Assembly (NCBI RefSeq): GCF_009707125.1 | Contig: NZ_WLVL01000021.1 | Coordinates: forward strand, 62,001 to 126,000 | Origin: Arsenicicoccus cauae | GTDB taxonomy: Bacteria; Actinomycetota; Actinomycetes; Actinomycetales; Dermatophilaceae | Length of the DNA: 64,000 bases | Direction: 5' to 3' | Shown: piece by piece, positions 1-8,033 of the stretch | Layout: each line of letters opens with the position of its first letter | How positions within the stretch are numbered: the stretch's first letter is position 1 | Notes under the pieces: model-generated | What the model was told of the DNA's origin: nothing | What the model saw: the letters and a program-made list of their open reading frames with translations, nothing else | Databases searched by the model: none | Translations under genes and position numbers: made by a program

Positions 1-1
1 C

Positions 2-157
2 GAGTCCGCCGCCGCCGAGCTCGGCGTGGACCGGGTCTTCGGCAAGGGGACGACGCCCGGCGAGGTGGCGTCATACCTCGTCCACGCCATCTCCCACCGC
101 CGCACCGCCGACCCCAGCACCGCCGACCCCAGCACCGCCGAGGAGCCAGCCCGATGA
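2..157 (+). CDS. kamE: Lysine 5,6-aminomutase beta subunit (B12-binding), 3' end only
   Basis: Only the last 51 codons lie in the window. The residues ELGVDRVFGKGTTPGEVASY match the end of a cobalamin-binding Rossmann domain, where the G-x-G-T/S-T/R-P-x-x-V element closes the fold. The family moves the 6-amino group of beta-lysine to carbon 5 using adenosylcobalamin and PLP. Assignment to KamE rather than another B12 mutase subunit rests on the next gene, kal, which belongs to the same lysine-fermentation pathway. The tail carries a short repeat (TADPSTADPSTAEE) that looks like a disordered extension. The stop overlaps the kal start in an ATGA, so the two are translationally coupled. Other B12-binding subunits remain possible. 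Confidence 0.6.
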   Translation, partial: ESAAAELGVDRVFGKGTTPGEVASYLVHAISHRRTADPSTADPSTAEEPAR

Positions 158-582
158 CCATCCCAGCCACCCCGACCCTGCCGTCGTCTCCGCCCGAGGT
201 CGGCGCCACCGTCGTCCACCGGCGCTACGTCCCCTACAGCCACGCGCACTACGCGGGCAACCTCGTCGACGGCGCCTACTCGCTGGCTGCGTTCGGCGAC
301 GTCGCGACCGAGATGTGCATCCGCACCGACGGCGACGAGGGCCTCTTCGCGTCCTACAGCGACGTGCAGTTCTGCGCGCCCGTGCGGGCGGGGGACTGCC
401 TCGAGATCACCTGCACCCTGGTGCGGGTGGGCTCGCGGTCCCGCGAGATGGACTTCGCGGTCCGCGTCGTCGCCCGGGGCATGCCGGACCGAGGGGCGTC
501 GGCCGCCGAGCTGCTTGACCCGCCCGTGATCGCCACGACGGCTCGCGGAGTGGTCGTGGTGCCGGAGCGTCGCGACGTCTGA
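154..582 (+). CDS. kal: 3-aminobutyryl-CoA ammonia-lyase (hotdog fold)
   Basis: The enzyme removes ammonia from L-3-aminobutyryl-CoA to give crotonyl-CoA in the lysine degradation/fermentation route. The 142-residue length suits the single hotdog-fold family. The hallmark stretch HAHYAGNLVDGAYSL then FGDVATEMCIRTDGDEGLF is present, with the following YSDVQFCAPVRAGD matching the central hotdog helix and strand. A proline-rich 20-residue N-terminus precedes the domain. It overlaps the B12-mutase subunit upstream by 4 bp, so it is the last gene of a lysine catabolic operon whose other members lie outside the window. Such operons are best known from anaerobes; here they presumably allow lysine use as carbon and nitrogen source (inference). 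Confidence 0.82.
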   Translation: MTIPATPTLPSSPPEVGATVVHRRYVPYSHAHYAGNLVDGAYSLAAFGDVATEMCIRTDGDEGLFASYSDVQFCAPVRAGDCLEITCTLVRVGSRSREMDFAVRVVARGMPDRGASAAELLDPPVIATTARGVVVVPERRDV

Positions 583-760
583 CAGACGCGATCACCCTCG
601 CCCAAGCTTAGATGGCGCACCGTCATCTGGTCCACTCGTTCGGCCGAAGACGCGATCATCGTGGGCATCCTGGCGACACGCCGTAGTCACCCGACTTTTT
701 TCGACGCAGGCTCAGGCCCCTGACCAGCGGTTCTCCCCATCGTCGCAGGTCAGAGGGTGT

Positions 761-791
761 TTGACAGCGACTGTGGGTGAGGCTCTAGGTT
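761..791 (+). promoter_or_regulatory. Sigma-70-like promoter candidate
   Basis: A perfect TTGACA lies at 761-766 and TAGGTT (fits TAnnnT) at 786-791, a 19-bp spacer. No coding region follows for 310 bp, and lnt has its own start-proximal box, so this promoter would drive either a long leader or a small RNA ending near the hairpin at 974-1004. Confidence 0.35.
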
Positions 792-973
792 GACGGAGGT
801 TGTCCGACCACTGGAGTGGGGTCCGATTCGGGTCCCCCGTCGTGGACGGTGGTGATTACTCCCTGGGGAGCGCCCGATCGGGTGAATTCAGATCATCGTC
901 CGTGCTCGGCGGCGCCGCTCAGCGATCACCGCACCTCGGACAGCAGCACGACCCGCACGCCTAGTAGATAACG

Positions 974-1004
974 GCGCGGACCCGGCATCCGGTCGGGTCC
1001 GCGT
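974..1004 (+). terminator. Hairpin, possible terminator
   Basis: GCGGACCCG (976-984) pairs perfectly with CGGGTCCGC (994-1002), extended by one to two pairs, around a 9-nt loop. No U-tract follows, as is usual for actinobacterial hairpins. It sits just before the lnt promoter box. Confidence 0.45.
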
Positions 1005-1102
1005 CGGCCCCAACGGCCTGCGGGTCGTGCTGTGCCTCGTCCTGTGTCTCGCCCCCCTCCCGCACACACGGGGCTACCCGGCCGTACGGCTAGGGTGACG
1101 CC

Positions 1103-2770
1103 GTGCGTCGACTCCTCCTGGCCCTGCCGCTCGCGATCGGCGCCGGCCTGGCCCTGTGGCTGTCCTGGCCGGACCACGACCTGTGGTGGCTCGCGCCCCT
1201 CGGGATCGGCCTGCTCGCCGTGGCGGCGCACGGAGCCGGCGTCCGACGTGGCTTCCTCCTGGGCCTGGTGACCGGCCTCGCGGCCTACCTGCCCGCCCTG
1301 CACTGGTCGGGCATCTACGTCGGCGACCTGCCCTGGGTCGCGCTGTCCGTGCTGCAGGCGCTCTACGTCGGGATCACCGGCGCCCTCTGCGGGCTGCTGT
1401 CTCCCACCCGTACGAGCCCCCGAGGCGGACGGCTGCCTGGACCGCTGCCGGCTCGCCTGCCCTACCCCGTGGTCGTCGCCGCCGCCTGGACCGTGGGGGA
1501 GTGGCTGCGCGCCACCACCCCGTTCGGCGGCTTCCCCTGGATCAAGGTCGCCTTCGCGATGGCCGACGCCCCGATCCTGCCCCTGGTGCGGTATGTCGGG
1601 ACGCCCGGGCTCACCGCCGCGGTAGCGCTCGTCGGCGGCCTCCTCGCAGTGGCCGTCCGCCATGCCGCCGGCGCCCGATCCGCCCGGCGCTCACGGCCGA
1701 CGGCTCTTCGGCATACGGCCCTGTCCCTCGGCTCCCTCCTCGGGGCCGCCGCCCTCCTGTGGGGCCCGGCCCTGCTGCCCGTGCCGACCGATGGCCGCAC
1801 GGTCGACGTGCTGGCCGTGCAGGGCAACGTGCCTCGGGCCGGCCTGGACTTCAACGCCGAGCGGCGCCAGGTGCTCGACAACCACGTCGGCGTCACCGTC
1901 GAGGCCGTCCGCTCGCGCGCGGCCTCCGGCGTCCCGCGTCCCGACCTGGTCGTCTGGCCGGAGAACGCCTCCGACATCGACCCCGTCCGCAACGCCGACG
2001 CCGGGCAGGCCATCACCTACGCCGCCAGGACCGCCCAGGCCCCCGTCCTGGTCGGCACCCTGCGCACCGACGACCAGGCACGCATCAAGAACACCACCCT
2101 GCTGTGGGACGCCCAGCATGGCCCGGTCGCGGCCTACGCCAAGCGACACCCCGTGCCGTTCGCGGAGTACATTCCCTACCGCTCCTTCTTCCGACACTTC
2201 AGCGACAAGGTCGACCTGCTCACCCACGACTTCACCGCGGGGGACACGGTGGGGGTGATGGACGTGCCCACCCGAGCCGGGTCGGTGCGGGTCGGGCTGG
2301 GGATCTGCTTCGAGGTGGCCTACGACGACCTCATGCGCGACGCCGTGCACCACGGAGGCCAGCTCCTCGCCGTGCAGACCAACAACGCCACCTTCGGCTA
2401 TACCGACGAGTCCTACCAGCAGCTGGCCATCTCGCGCGTGCGCGCCGTCGAGCTCGGCCGCTCGGTGGTGCACGTCTCGACGGTCGGGGCCTCCGCGATG
2501 ATCACCCCCGACGGGGTCGCGCACGACCGGACCGGGCTGTTCACCGCGGCCGCCCTCGACGCCGCCCTGCCCCTGCGCTCCGAGCTCACCCCGGCGGCGC
2601 GGATCGGGGACCTGCCGGTGTGGGTGGGGGTGGGGCTGCTCGCACTGGGCCTCGCGCTCCGCCCTCGTCGGGGACGGCGGGGACGGCGGGGACGGTGGGG
2701 TCGGCGGCAACGGCCGACGCGGGGGAGCGGCACTAGGCTGACGGAACCATCGGACCCCACGGACGGTTGA
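1103..2770 (+). CDS. lnt: Apolipoprotein N-acyltransferase
   Basis: The membrane enzyme adds the third acyl chain to the N-terminal cysteine of lipoproteins. The 555-residue protein has an N-terminal set of hydrophobic segments (about residues 1-225), a nitrilase-like domain (about 233-490) and a C-terminal membrane helix (about 505-520) followed by an Arg/Gly-rich tail. The catalytic triad is visible: Glu287 in VVWPENAS, Lys347 in AYAKRHPVPF and Cys402 in GLGICFEVAYDD. The GTG start was chosen because TAGGGT at 1091-1096 stands 6 nt before it, the leaderless arrangement seen across this window. dpm1 follows after 7 bp; in mycobacteria the two functions are fused as Ppm1, here they are separate genes. 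Confidence 0.93.
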   Translation: MRRLLLALPLAIGAGLALWLSWPDHDLWWLAPLGIGLLAVAAHGAGVRRGFLLGLVTGLAAYLPALHWSGIYVGDLPWVALSVLQALYVGITGALCGLLSPTRTSPRGGRLPGPLPARLPYPVVVAAAWTVGEWLRATTPFGGFPWIKVAFAMADAPILPLVRYVGTPGLTAAVALVGGLLAVAVRHAAGARSARRSRPTALRHTALSLGSLLGAAALLWGPALLPVPTDGRTVDVLAVQGNVPRAGLDFNAERRQVLDNHVGVTVEAVRSRAASGVPRPDLVVWPENASDIDPVRNADAGQAITYAARTAQAPVLVGTLRTDDQARIKNTTLLWDAQHGPVAAYAKRHPVPFAEYIPYRSFFRHFSDKVDLLTHDFTAGDTVGVMDVPTRAGSVRVGLGICFEVAYDDLMRDAVHHGGQLLAVQTNNATFGYTDESYQQLAISRVRAVELGRSVVHVSTVGASAMITPDGVAHDRTGLFTAAALDAALPLRSELTPAARIGDLPVWVGVGLLALGLALRPRRGRRGRRGRWGRRQRPTRGSGTRLTEPSDPTDG

Positions 2771-2777
2771 CTACGAC

Positions 2778-3542
2778 ATGCGCACCCTGGTCCTGATCCC
2801 GACCTACAACGAGCGGGACAACCTCCCGCTCGTCGTCGAACGCCTGCGCCGCGCCGTGCCCGAGGCCGACCTGCTCGTCCTCGACGACAGCTCGCCGGAC
2901 GGCACGGGTGCGGTGGCCGACGCGCTGGCCGCCGCCGACCCGCAGGTGCGGGTCCTGCACCGGCCCGGCAAGGAGGGCCTCGGGGCGGCCTACCTGGCTG
3001 GCTTCGCGCGGGGTCTCGACGAGGGCTATGACGTGCTCGTCGAGATCGACGCCGACGGCTCGCACCCCCCGGAGACGCTCCCCGCCATGCTGGCGGCGCT
3101 GGCCGACCCGGCCGTGGACCTCGTCATCGGCTCCCGGTGGGTCCCGGGCGGCGGCATCGTCAACTGGCCGCTGCACCGCAAGGCGCTCAGCCTCGGCGGC
3201 AACCTCTACATCCGCCTCCTGCTCGGCATGCCCGTCCGTGACGCGACGGCCGGGTTCCGGGCCTATCGCGCCACGACCCTGCGCAGCATCGGCCTGCAGG
3301 ACGTCGAGTCCCTCGGCTACTGCTTCCAGACCGACCTCACCTGGCGGACCGTGCACGCGGGGCTGACCATCCGGGAGGTGCCGATCACCTTCGTGGAGCG
3401 CGAGATCGGAGACTCCAAGATGAGCGGGGACATCGTCCGCGAGTCCATGCTGCGGATCACCCGGTGGGGCCTGACCTACCGGCGGGCGCAGGTCCGCGAG
3501 CGGCTCGCCGCCCGCCAGGTCGAGCGGTGGGAGTCCCTGTGA
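2778..3542 (+). CDS. dpm1: Polyprenol monophosphomannose synthase (GT2)
   Basis: The protein transfers mannose from GDP-mannose to polyprenyl phosphate, supplying the donor for lipoglycans and protein O-mannosylation on the outer membrane face. The 254 residues form a single GT2 domain: LIPTYNERDN at the nucleotide-binding start, LVLDDSSPDGTG near residues 34-44, and the metal-binding DADGSH at 91-96, followed by ATAGFRAY and the acceptor-site region FVEREIGDSKMS. No C-terminal membrane domain is present, so like other actinobacterial forms it would depend on a partner membrane protein, plausibly Lnt encoded just upstream. It overlaps fxsA by 4 bp. Confidence 0.92.
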   Translation: MRTLVLIPTYNERDNLPLVVERLRRAVPEADLLVLDDSSPDGTGAVADALAAADPQVRVLHRPGKEGLGAAYLAGFARGLDEGYDVLVEIDADGSHPPETLPAMLAALADPAVDLVIGSRWVPGGGIVNWPLHRKALSLGGNLYIRLLLGMPVRDATAGFRAYRATTLRSIGLQDVESLGYCFQTDLTWRTVHAGLTIREVPITFVEREIGDSKMSGDIVRESMLRITRWGLTYRRAQVRERLAARQVERWESL

Positions 3543-4081
3543 GCACCCCGACGCGACGGCGCCCGCGCTGGACGTGGATCGCGTTCGTCCTGCTCCTGGT
3601 CGTCCCCGTCGCCGAGATCGCCGTCATCATCGGGGTCGGCAAGGTGATCGGGGGTTGGCCCACCATCGCGCTGCTGCTGGTGGAGTCCGCGCTCGGCGCC
3701 TACCTCGTCAAGCGTGAGGGGCGCGCCGCGTGGACGGCCCTGCAGCGTGCACTCACCGGCGGACGCATGCCGGCGGGCGAGCTGTCCGACGCCGCGCTGG
3801 TGCTCGTCGGCGGCACGCTGCTGCTGGCGCCGGGGTTCCTGACGGACGTCGTGGGCTTCTTCTTCGTCCTGCCGTTCACCCGCCCGCTGGCCCGCCGGCT
3901 GCTGACGACGGTCATCACCCGACAGCTCCTGGCGAGCGGTCCAGGGGTCGTGCTGTGGGGAGCCGGTATGCCGCCGCCGGACCGGCAACCGGGGCCTGCA
4001 CCAGGGGGCCGGACGTGGCAGCAGCAGCCTCCCCGTCGAGGTGACAAGGACGACAACGTCATCGAGGGCGAGATCCTCTGA
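3539..4081 (+). CDS. fxsA: FxsA family membrane protein
   Basis: This 180-residue protein has the FxsA pattern: a first membrane helix (FVLLLVVPVAEIAVIIGVG), then a second segment that begins with WPTIALLLVESALGAYLVKREG, and a third near ALVLVGGTLLLAPGFLTDVVGF, followed by a hydrophilic proline-rich tail. Family members are of unsettled molecular function; the E. coli protein eases F-plasmid exclusion of phage T7. The GTG at 3539 was taken because it overlaps the dpm1 stop (GTGA) and follows a GGGAG Shine-Dalgarno; longer in-frame extensions lie inside dpm1. It closes the lnt-dpm1-fxsA operon. Confidence 0.85.
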   Translation: MSTPTRRRPRWTWIAFVLLLVVPVAEIAVIIGVGKVIGGWPTIALLLVESALGAYLVKREGRAAWTALQRALTGGRMPAGELSDAALVLVGGTLLLAPGFLTDVVGFFFVLPFTRPLARRLLTTVITRQLLASGPGVVLWGAGMPPPDRQPGPAPGGRTWQQQPPRRGDKDDNVIEGEIL

Positions 4082-4105
4082 GCCCCACCCCTCAGCATCG
4101 TCAGT

Positions 4106-4142
4106 GCGGGGTCCAGGACGGTTGGACGAAACCCTCCCGATC
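4106..4142. repeat. Diverged copy of the 52.8-kb palindromic terminator element
   Basis: The stretch contains GGTCCA and TTGGAC arms followed by AAACCCTCCCGATC. It matches the reverse strand of the long palindrome at 52817-52863 over most of its length (TTGGACcAAACCCTCaCGATC there). Both copies lie between convergent genes, so the element is probably a mobile or recurrent terminator. Confidence 0.5.
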
Positions 4143-4165
4143 ATCGTGAGGGGGGGCGGCGACGC

Positions 4166-4206
4166 GACGAGGCCCGCGTCCCCCATGAGGGGAAGCGGGC
4201 CTCGTC
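4166..4206. terminator. Bidirectional terminator between fxsA and rbpA
   Basis: GACGAGGCCCGC (4166-4177) pairs perfectly with GCGGGCCTCGTC (4195-4206), and the loop itself contains CCCC/GGGG. The right side continues as CGTCTCGTCGTCTCGTCG direct repeats. It separates two converging genes. Confidence 0.85.
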
Positions 4207-4242
4207 GTCTCGTCGTCTCGTCGTTTCGACGTCCGACGCTGC

Positions 4243-4602
4243 TCAGGCGCTGCGCTTGGGGCGCGGCTTCTCCCCACGTGACTGACGCAGCAGGGTGAGG
4301 CGCTCCTCGAGGAGCTCCTCCAGCTCCTTGACGGAACGGCGCTCGAGCAGCATGTCCCAGTGCGTGCGCGCCGGCTTGGCGGGCTTCTCCTCGGGGGCGT
4401 CGCCGCCCTGGAGCCGGCCCAGCTCGCCGCAGCGGCACTCCCACGTCGCAGGCACCTCGGCCTCGATGGAGAAGGGCAGCTCGGTCACGTGCCCCTGCGG
4501 GCAGGTGTAGGACACGATCTGGCGCTCGCTGGGGACGACGCCGTCATCGGTCTCCATGCTGAAGGACCCGAGTCGCGAACCGCGAAGTGAACGCTCGGCC
4601 AT
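4243..4602 (-). CDS. rbpA: RNA polymerase-binding protein RbpA
   Basis: RbpA binds the principal sigma factor and the RNA polymerase core and stabilises the open promoter complex; it is restricted to Actinobacteria. The 119-residue protein has the conserved order: N-terminal tail MAERSLRGSRLGS, core domain with YTCPQGH and WECRCG (two pairs of metal-ligand-type Cys/His residues), basic linker, and the sigma-interacting helix THWDMLLERRSVKELEELLE. An AAAGGGG Shine-Dalgarno precedes the ATG. A redox-stress type promoter is visible upstream (4665-4693). It converges with fxsA across a strong terminator. Confidence 0.96.
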   Translation of the reverse strand: MAERSLRGSRLGSFSMETDDGVVPSERQIVSYTCPQGHVTELPFSIEAEVPATWECRCGELGRLQGGDAPEEKPAKPARTHWDMLLERRSVKELEELLEERLTLLRQSRGEKPRPKRSA

Positions 4603-4664
4603 GTCTGATCCCCTTTCGTCGACACCGCGAGCCTCGTTGTGACTGGCTCACGGCATACCCCCAT

Positions 4665-4693
4665 CAACGTCGGCTGAACCGGGGGATGTTCCC
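4665..4693 (-). promoter_or_regulatory. Sigma-R/sigma-H-type promoter of rbpA
   Basis: Read on the minus strand, GGAACA (4692-4687) is followed by an 18-nt spacer and GTTG (4668-4665). This matches the GGAAY-N18/19-GTT consensus of the disulfide-stress sigma factors SigR (Streptomyces) and SigH (mycobacteria). rbpA is a known SigR target in Streptomyces coelicolor, so the same control is likely here. The expected start leaves a leader of about 50-60 nt. Confidence 0.7.
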
Positions 4694-4725
4694 GGGCGCG
4701 GTGGTCGGCGCCCAAAGACTCCATC

Positions 4726-6127
4726 CTAGACGACGGAGGGCGCCTCGTTGCCCGCCGCGCGGATCCCCTCCCGGACGTCGACCCGCGCGAGGAGCACGCC
4801 GCCGACGACGAAGAACGCGACCAGCGCCACGATCGACAGCCGGTAGGAGTGGGTCAGCTGGTGCACGACGCCGAAGATCAGCGTCCCGAACCAGCTGGTC
4901 CCACGCTCCATGGCCTGGTAGAGGCTGAAGAACTCCGACTCACGGCCGCGCGGCACGAGCTGGCTGTAGAGCGATCGGGTGAGTGCCTGCGTCCCGCCCA
5001 TCACCAGGCCGATCAGGATCCCGAGCGCGAGGAAGGCCGCGAACACCCGGGCGGGCACGAAGTAGGCGACCCCCACGACGAGGGTCCACACCACCAGCCC
5101 GCCGAGGACGGTGCGCCAGGCGCCGAACCGGGCAGCCACGCGGCCGAAGAGCAGGGCTCCGCCCACGGCGACCAGCTGGACCACGAGGAAGGTCAGCAGC
5201 ACCTGGCTCTGGGAGATGCCGAGCTCCAGGGAGCCGTAGAGGCTGGACGAGCCGATGACCGTCTGGATGCCGTCGTTGAAGAACAGGTAGGCGAGCAGGA
5301 ACAGCAGCGTCTGGGGATAGCCCCGCAGCTCGGTGAAGGTGTCATGCAGCTGAGCGAAGGCCCCGCGCACCGCCCCGCGCTCTGGCGCCGCCTCGGGAGG
5401 GAGGCCCTCGGCGAGCTCCCGGGGAGGCAGGTCGCGCAGACCGACCACCGGTATGACGGTGAACAGCCCCCAACCACAGGCCCGCGCTCAGCAGGCTGAT
5501 CCGCACGGCGGTCTCCGTGCCGATCCCCACCCGGGGCCCGAGATTGAGCAGCGCGAAGTTGGCGGCCAGCAGCAGCCCGCCGCCCACGTAGCCCAGCGCC
5601 CACCCGCGCGACGACACGCGGTCGCGGTCGTCGGGTGGCGCGATGCGGCACAGGATCCCGTCGTAGACGACCATCGAGGCGCCGAGGCACAGCGAGGCGA
5701 TCATGACCAGGACGACGCCGAGCTGCCAGGCCGTTCCCTGCACGAGGACCATCGCGCTCGCCGCCAGGGCGCCCACGCCCGCGAACCATCCGAGGAGCCG
5801 CTGAGGGCGCGGCGCGCGGTCCGCGACGGCACCGACCACGATCAGCAGCAGCGCCGACAGCACCGTGGTGACGGTGGTGACGTAGGGATACAGGGAGCCC
5901 GGGGAGACCTGCAGGCCAAGCACCGACAGGTGCGCGGTGCAGCTCTGGGAGGCCGGCTGGCCCGGACAGGCGGCGCGGTTGGCGACGGTCGTGAGGTAGG
6001 GGCCCATCAGCACGGTCGCGGTGGTGGTGACGTAGGCCGAGTTCGCCCAGTCGTACCAGTACCACGCGCGCTGGTGGCGGGTGCTACGGCTGCGGGGCTC
6101 GACGCCGCTGGCGGGGGTCGTGGGCAT
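4726..6127 (-). pseudogene. UMF1-family MFS transporter, frameshifted
   Basis: Two overlapping minus-strand frames together make one 12-helix transporter. The 5' part starts at ATG 6127 after a GAGGAG Shine-Dalgarno and has the family mark RAWYWYDWANSAYVTTTAT; it stays homologous to LLSAGLW. The 3' part resumes at GLFTVIPVVGLRDLPPRE and runs to 4726. The join is at about 5467-5475, where TGGTTGGGGG has one base too many compared with the expected Trp-Trp-Gly (TGGTGGGGG). Members of this PF11700/ATG22-like family are predicted efflux or sugar/amino acid permeases. The lesion sits next to a run of five G, so a sequencing error is a real alternative to a true pseudogene. Confidence 0.8.
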
Positions 6128-6241
6128 GCGGTCTCTCCTCGGCCTGGACCTCGCCGTCGAGGTCGCCGGGGCCGAGCCTACTGGCCGGTCGAACCCTTCA
6201 CGGCGCGCCTGCACGACGTGGCACCGGGGCATGATGGCCTC

Positions 6242-6808
6242 ATGCGCCTCCTCGGACCTCATGACCTGCTCACGGCCGCCGTCACCGTCAAGGACGGGGT
6301 CACCGATGCCGCGGACCTGTGGCCTCGCACCCTCGACCTGATCGACCGCGTCGAGGCCATGGTGGGCCGGGGGGAGGCGTTGCTGGAGCTGGCGGAGGAC
6401 CTGCTCGCGCAGGCCGCCCTCACCCGAGCGCACGTCGATGAGGTCGCCGACGCCGCGGCCGAGACGTCGGCGCGGGCGTCGGCGCTGGTGGCCAGGGCCG
6501 AGGCCCTGACGGCGGTGGGGGAGGCGTCCCTGCCTCGGCTGCAGCCCTTGGTCGAGCCGCTCGCGCAGCTGGCGGACAAGGCCCTGCCGATCGCCTCCGA
6601 GGTGGTGGCGAGCGTCGAGCGCGACGAGGTCATGTCCCTCGTGGCCATGATCGACCGCCTCCCGGAGGCGCTCGCGCAGATCGACCGGATCGCCCCGGAC
6701 GTCCACGAGATCCTCGACTCCGTGACCGATCTGGCGCACGCGGCCCAGGGGCTGCCCGGCATGGGGTCGCTCATCAGGCGGGGCGAGCGCAAGGACGACG
6801 ACGGCTGA
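6242..6808 (+). CDS. Hypothetical helical protein
   Basis: The 188-residue product is not recognised with certainty. It is almost entirely predicted alpha-helical with heptad-like spacing of Leu/Val/Ala (for example around residues 35-125) and no membrane segment or signal peptide; proline breaks separate three helical bundles. Related actinobacterial proteins are often mislabelled as RuBisCO-like. The ATG at 6242 was chosen; upstream codons in this frame are antisense to the MFS gene. It starts divergently from the MFS gene and overlaps the next gene by one base (TGATG), so the two form a pair. Confidence 0.65.
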   Translation: MRLLGPHDLLTAAVTVKDGVTDAADLWPRTLDLIDRVEAMVGRGEALLELAEDLLAQAALTRAHVDEVADAAAETSARASALVARAEALTAVGEASLPRLQPLVEPLAQLADKALPIASEVVASVERDEVMSLVAMIDRLPEALAQIDRIAPDVHEILDSVTDLAHAAQGLPGMGSLIRRGERKDDDG

Positions 6809-7431
6809 TGGGTGACGGGCACCGTCGCGCCCCGTGGTGGATCGCTGCGGGTGCCGCGACCCTGCTCGCGGCCGCCTGGGGGCGGCTCAACCCCACGTGC
6901 TCCCTGCTGGTCCACGAGCTCCTCGACCACCCCGTGGTGCTGGGGCTGGCTGGCTACCTGCTGCTGGCGTGGGGGATGTCGTCGATCGCCCGCGACCCGC
7001 AGCGTCGGCTCGTGGTCCGCGTCCTGCTTGCGGCGCTCGGCGCCACGGCCTTCGGCCTGGTCGGGGTGGTCCTCAGCGTGGGGGTCAACCCCGGTCGTGA
7101 CGAGCTGGTCCTCCCCGCGCCGGCTGAGGCCGGGGTCGAGGCCTACGAGGCCGACATCGTCAGTGACGGCGACCTCGTCTCACCCCTGACCACGGTGGTC
7201 GTGCGGCACCGCGGCTGGGGGCTGTCCGCGCGCTGGTGGCCGGCCGCCTGCATCAACGGTGAGTACGCCGGAGGCACCATGACCTCGGCCAGGTGGACCG
7301 GCCCCACCGAGCTGGTGGTGGTCCTCGACGGTGGTCGGGAGGTGGCCGTGTCCGTCGAGCCGGCGACGGCGGAGCCGCGCGAGGTCGTGCGGCTCGGACG
7401 TCGTTGTGGCGCCGCCTCGTCCACAGGTTGA
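6808..7431 (+). CDS. Hypothetical membrane protein
   Basis: Function unknown. The 207 residues show two or three N-terminal membrane helices (about residues 10-24, 42-57 and 70-91) followed by a soluble C-terminal half with beta-strand character (ELVVVLDGGREVAVSVE) and four cysteines. The start overlaps the previous stop, suggesting coupled translation with the helical protein upstream. No known domain was identified by eye. Confidence 0.65.
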   Translation: MGDGHRRAPWWIAAGAATLLAAAWGRLNPTCSLLVHELLDHPVVLGLAGYLLLAWGMSSIARDPQRRLVVRVLLAALGATAFGLVGVVLSVGVNPGRDELVLPAPAEAGVEAYEADIVSDGDLVSPLTTVVVRHRGWGLSARWWPAACINGEYAGGTMTSARWTGPTELVVVLDGGREVAVSVEPATAEPREVVRLGRRCGAASSTG

Positions 7432-7549
7432 CGCGTTCCCGCCGCTGTCGTCCACAGCCTCCGACGGAGCCTTGGTCGTATGCCGTCCCGCTGCCACCGT
7501 GGTCCTCGACCCGCCATCGGCGGTAGGAGGCATCAGGTGAGGAACGGAG

Positions 7550-8011
7550 ATGACGCAGATGGGGCGGCTGGACGTGGAGGCGGCGGAGGGCGAGGGCGGG
7601 CACGACACGGGCGGGCACGACAGAGGTGGGGGTGATGAGGTGTGCAACGAGGTCCGGCTGCGAGGGAGGGTGAGCGCCGAGCCCGAGCTCAGGGCGCTGC
7701 CGAGCGGGGTGCTCCTCGTGAGCCTGCGCGTGGTCGTGCCTCGGCCGCCGGACCCGCGGGCGGCCGAGGAGGGCCGGCGGGCGGCGACGGTGGACACCAT
7801 CGACGTGGCCTGCTGGCCCGGCGACGCGCAGGAGCAGGCGGTGGACCTCGCCGCCGGCGACCACGTGGAGGTGCGCGGGGCGCTGCGGCGACGCTTCTAC
7901 CAGACACCCGGCGGCGCGCAGTCCCGCTACGAGGTGCAGGTCGAGACCATCGCGCTCCTGCATCGCGACCGCGGGGTCGTCACCGACCACGAACGGGCCG
8001 GCCGGACGTAG
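7550..8011 (+). CDS. Single-stranded DNA-binding protein-like (OB fold)
   Basis: The 153-residue protein has a Gly/His/Asp-rich N-terminus of about 30 residues and then an SSB-type OB fold: VCNEVRLRGRVSAEPELRAL, VSLRVVVPRP, DTIDVACWPG and the strand VEVRGALRRRFYQ. It lacks the acidic C-terminal tip (DDDIPF type) that recruits replication partners, so it is an accessory paralogue rather than the housekeeping SSB. Such SSB-like genes are common in Actinobacteria and may act in competence or repair. A GGAACGGAG Shine-Dalgarno precedes the ATG. Confidence 0.75.
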   Translation: MTQMGRLDVEAAEGEGGHDTGGHDRGGGDEVCNEVRLRGRVSAEPELRALPSGVLLVSLRVVVPRPPDPRAAEEGRRAATVDTIDVACWPGDAQEQAVDLAAGDHVEVRGALRRRFYQTPGGAQSRYEVQVETIALLHRDRGVVTDHERAGRT

Positions 8012-8033
8012 TCTGGGCGCAAGGAGGTGCACC

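Larger units (their letters stand above)
583..1102. other. 520-bp intergenic region without a convincing gene
   Basis: No reading frame with credible start and actinobacterial codon bias was found on either strand. The stretch holds a promoter-like pair at 761-791, a hairpin at 974-1004 and the TAGGGT box that starts lnt at 1091. Its base composition is clearly less GC-rich than the flanking genes (for example around 590-720). An untranslated RNA between the promoter and the hairpin is possible but unproven. Confidence 0.5.

Noticed and set aside
5453-6241. Long plus-strand open frame across the MFS gene
   Set aside because: It is antisense to the transporter and composition-driven (Arg/Gln/His-rich); only the part after ATG 6242 has coding character.
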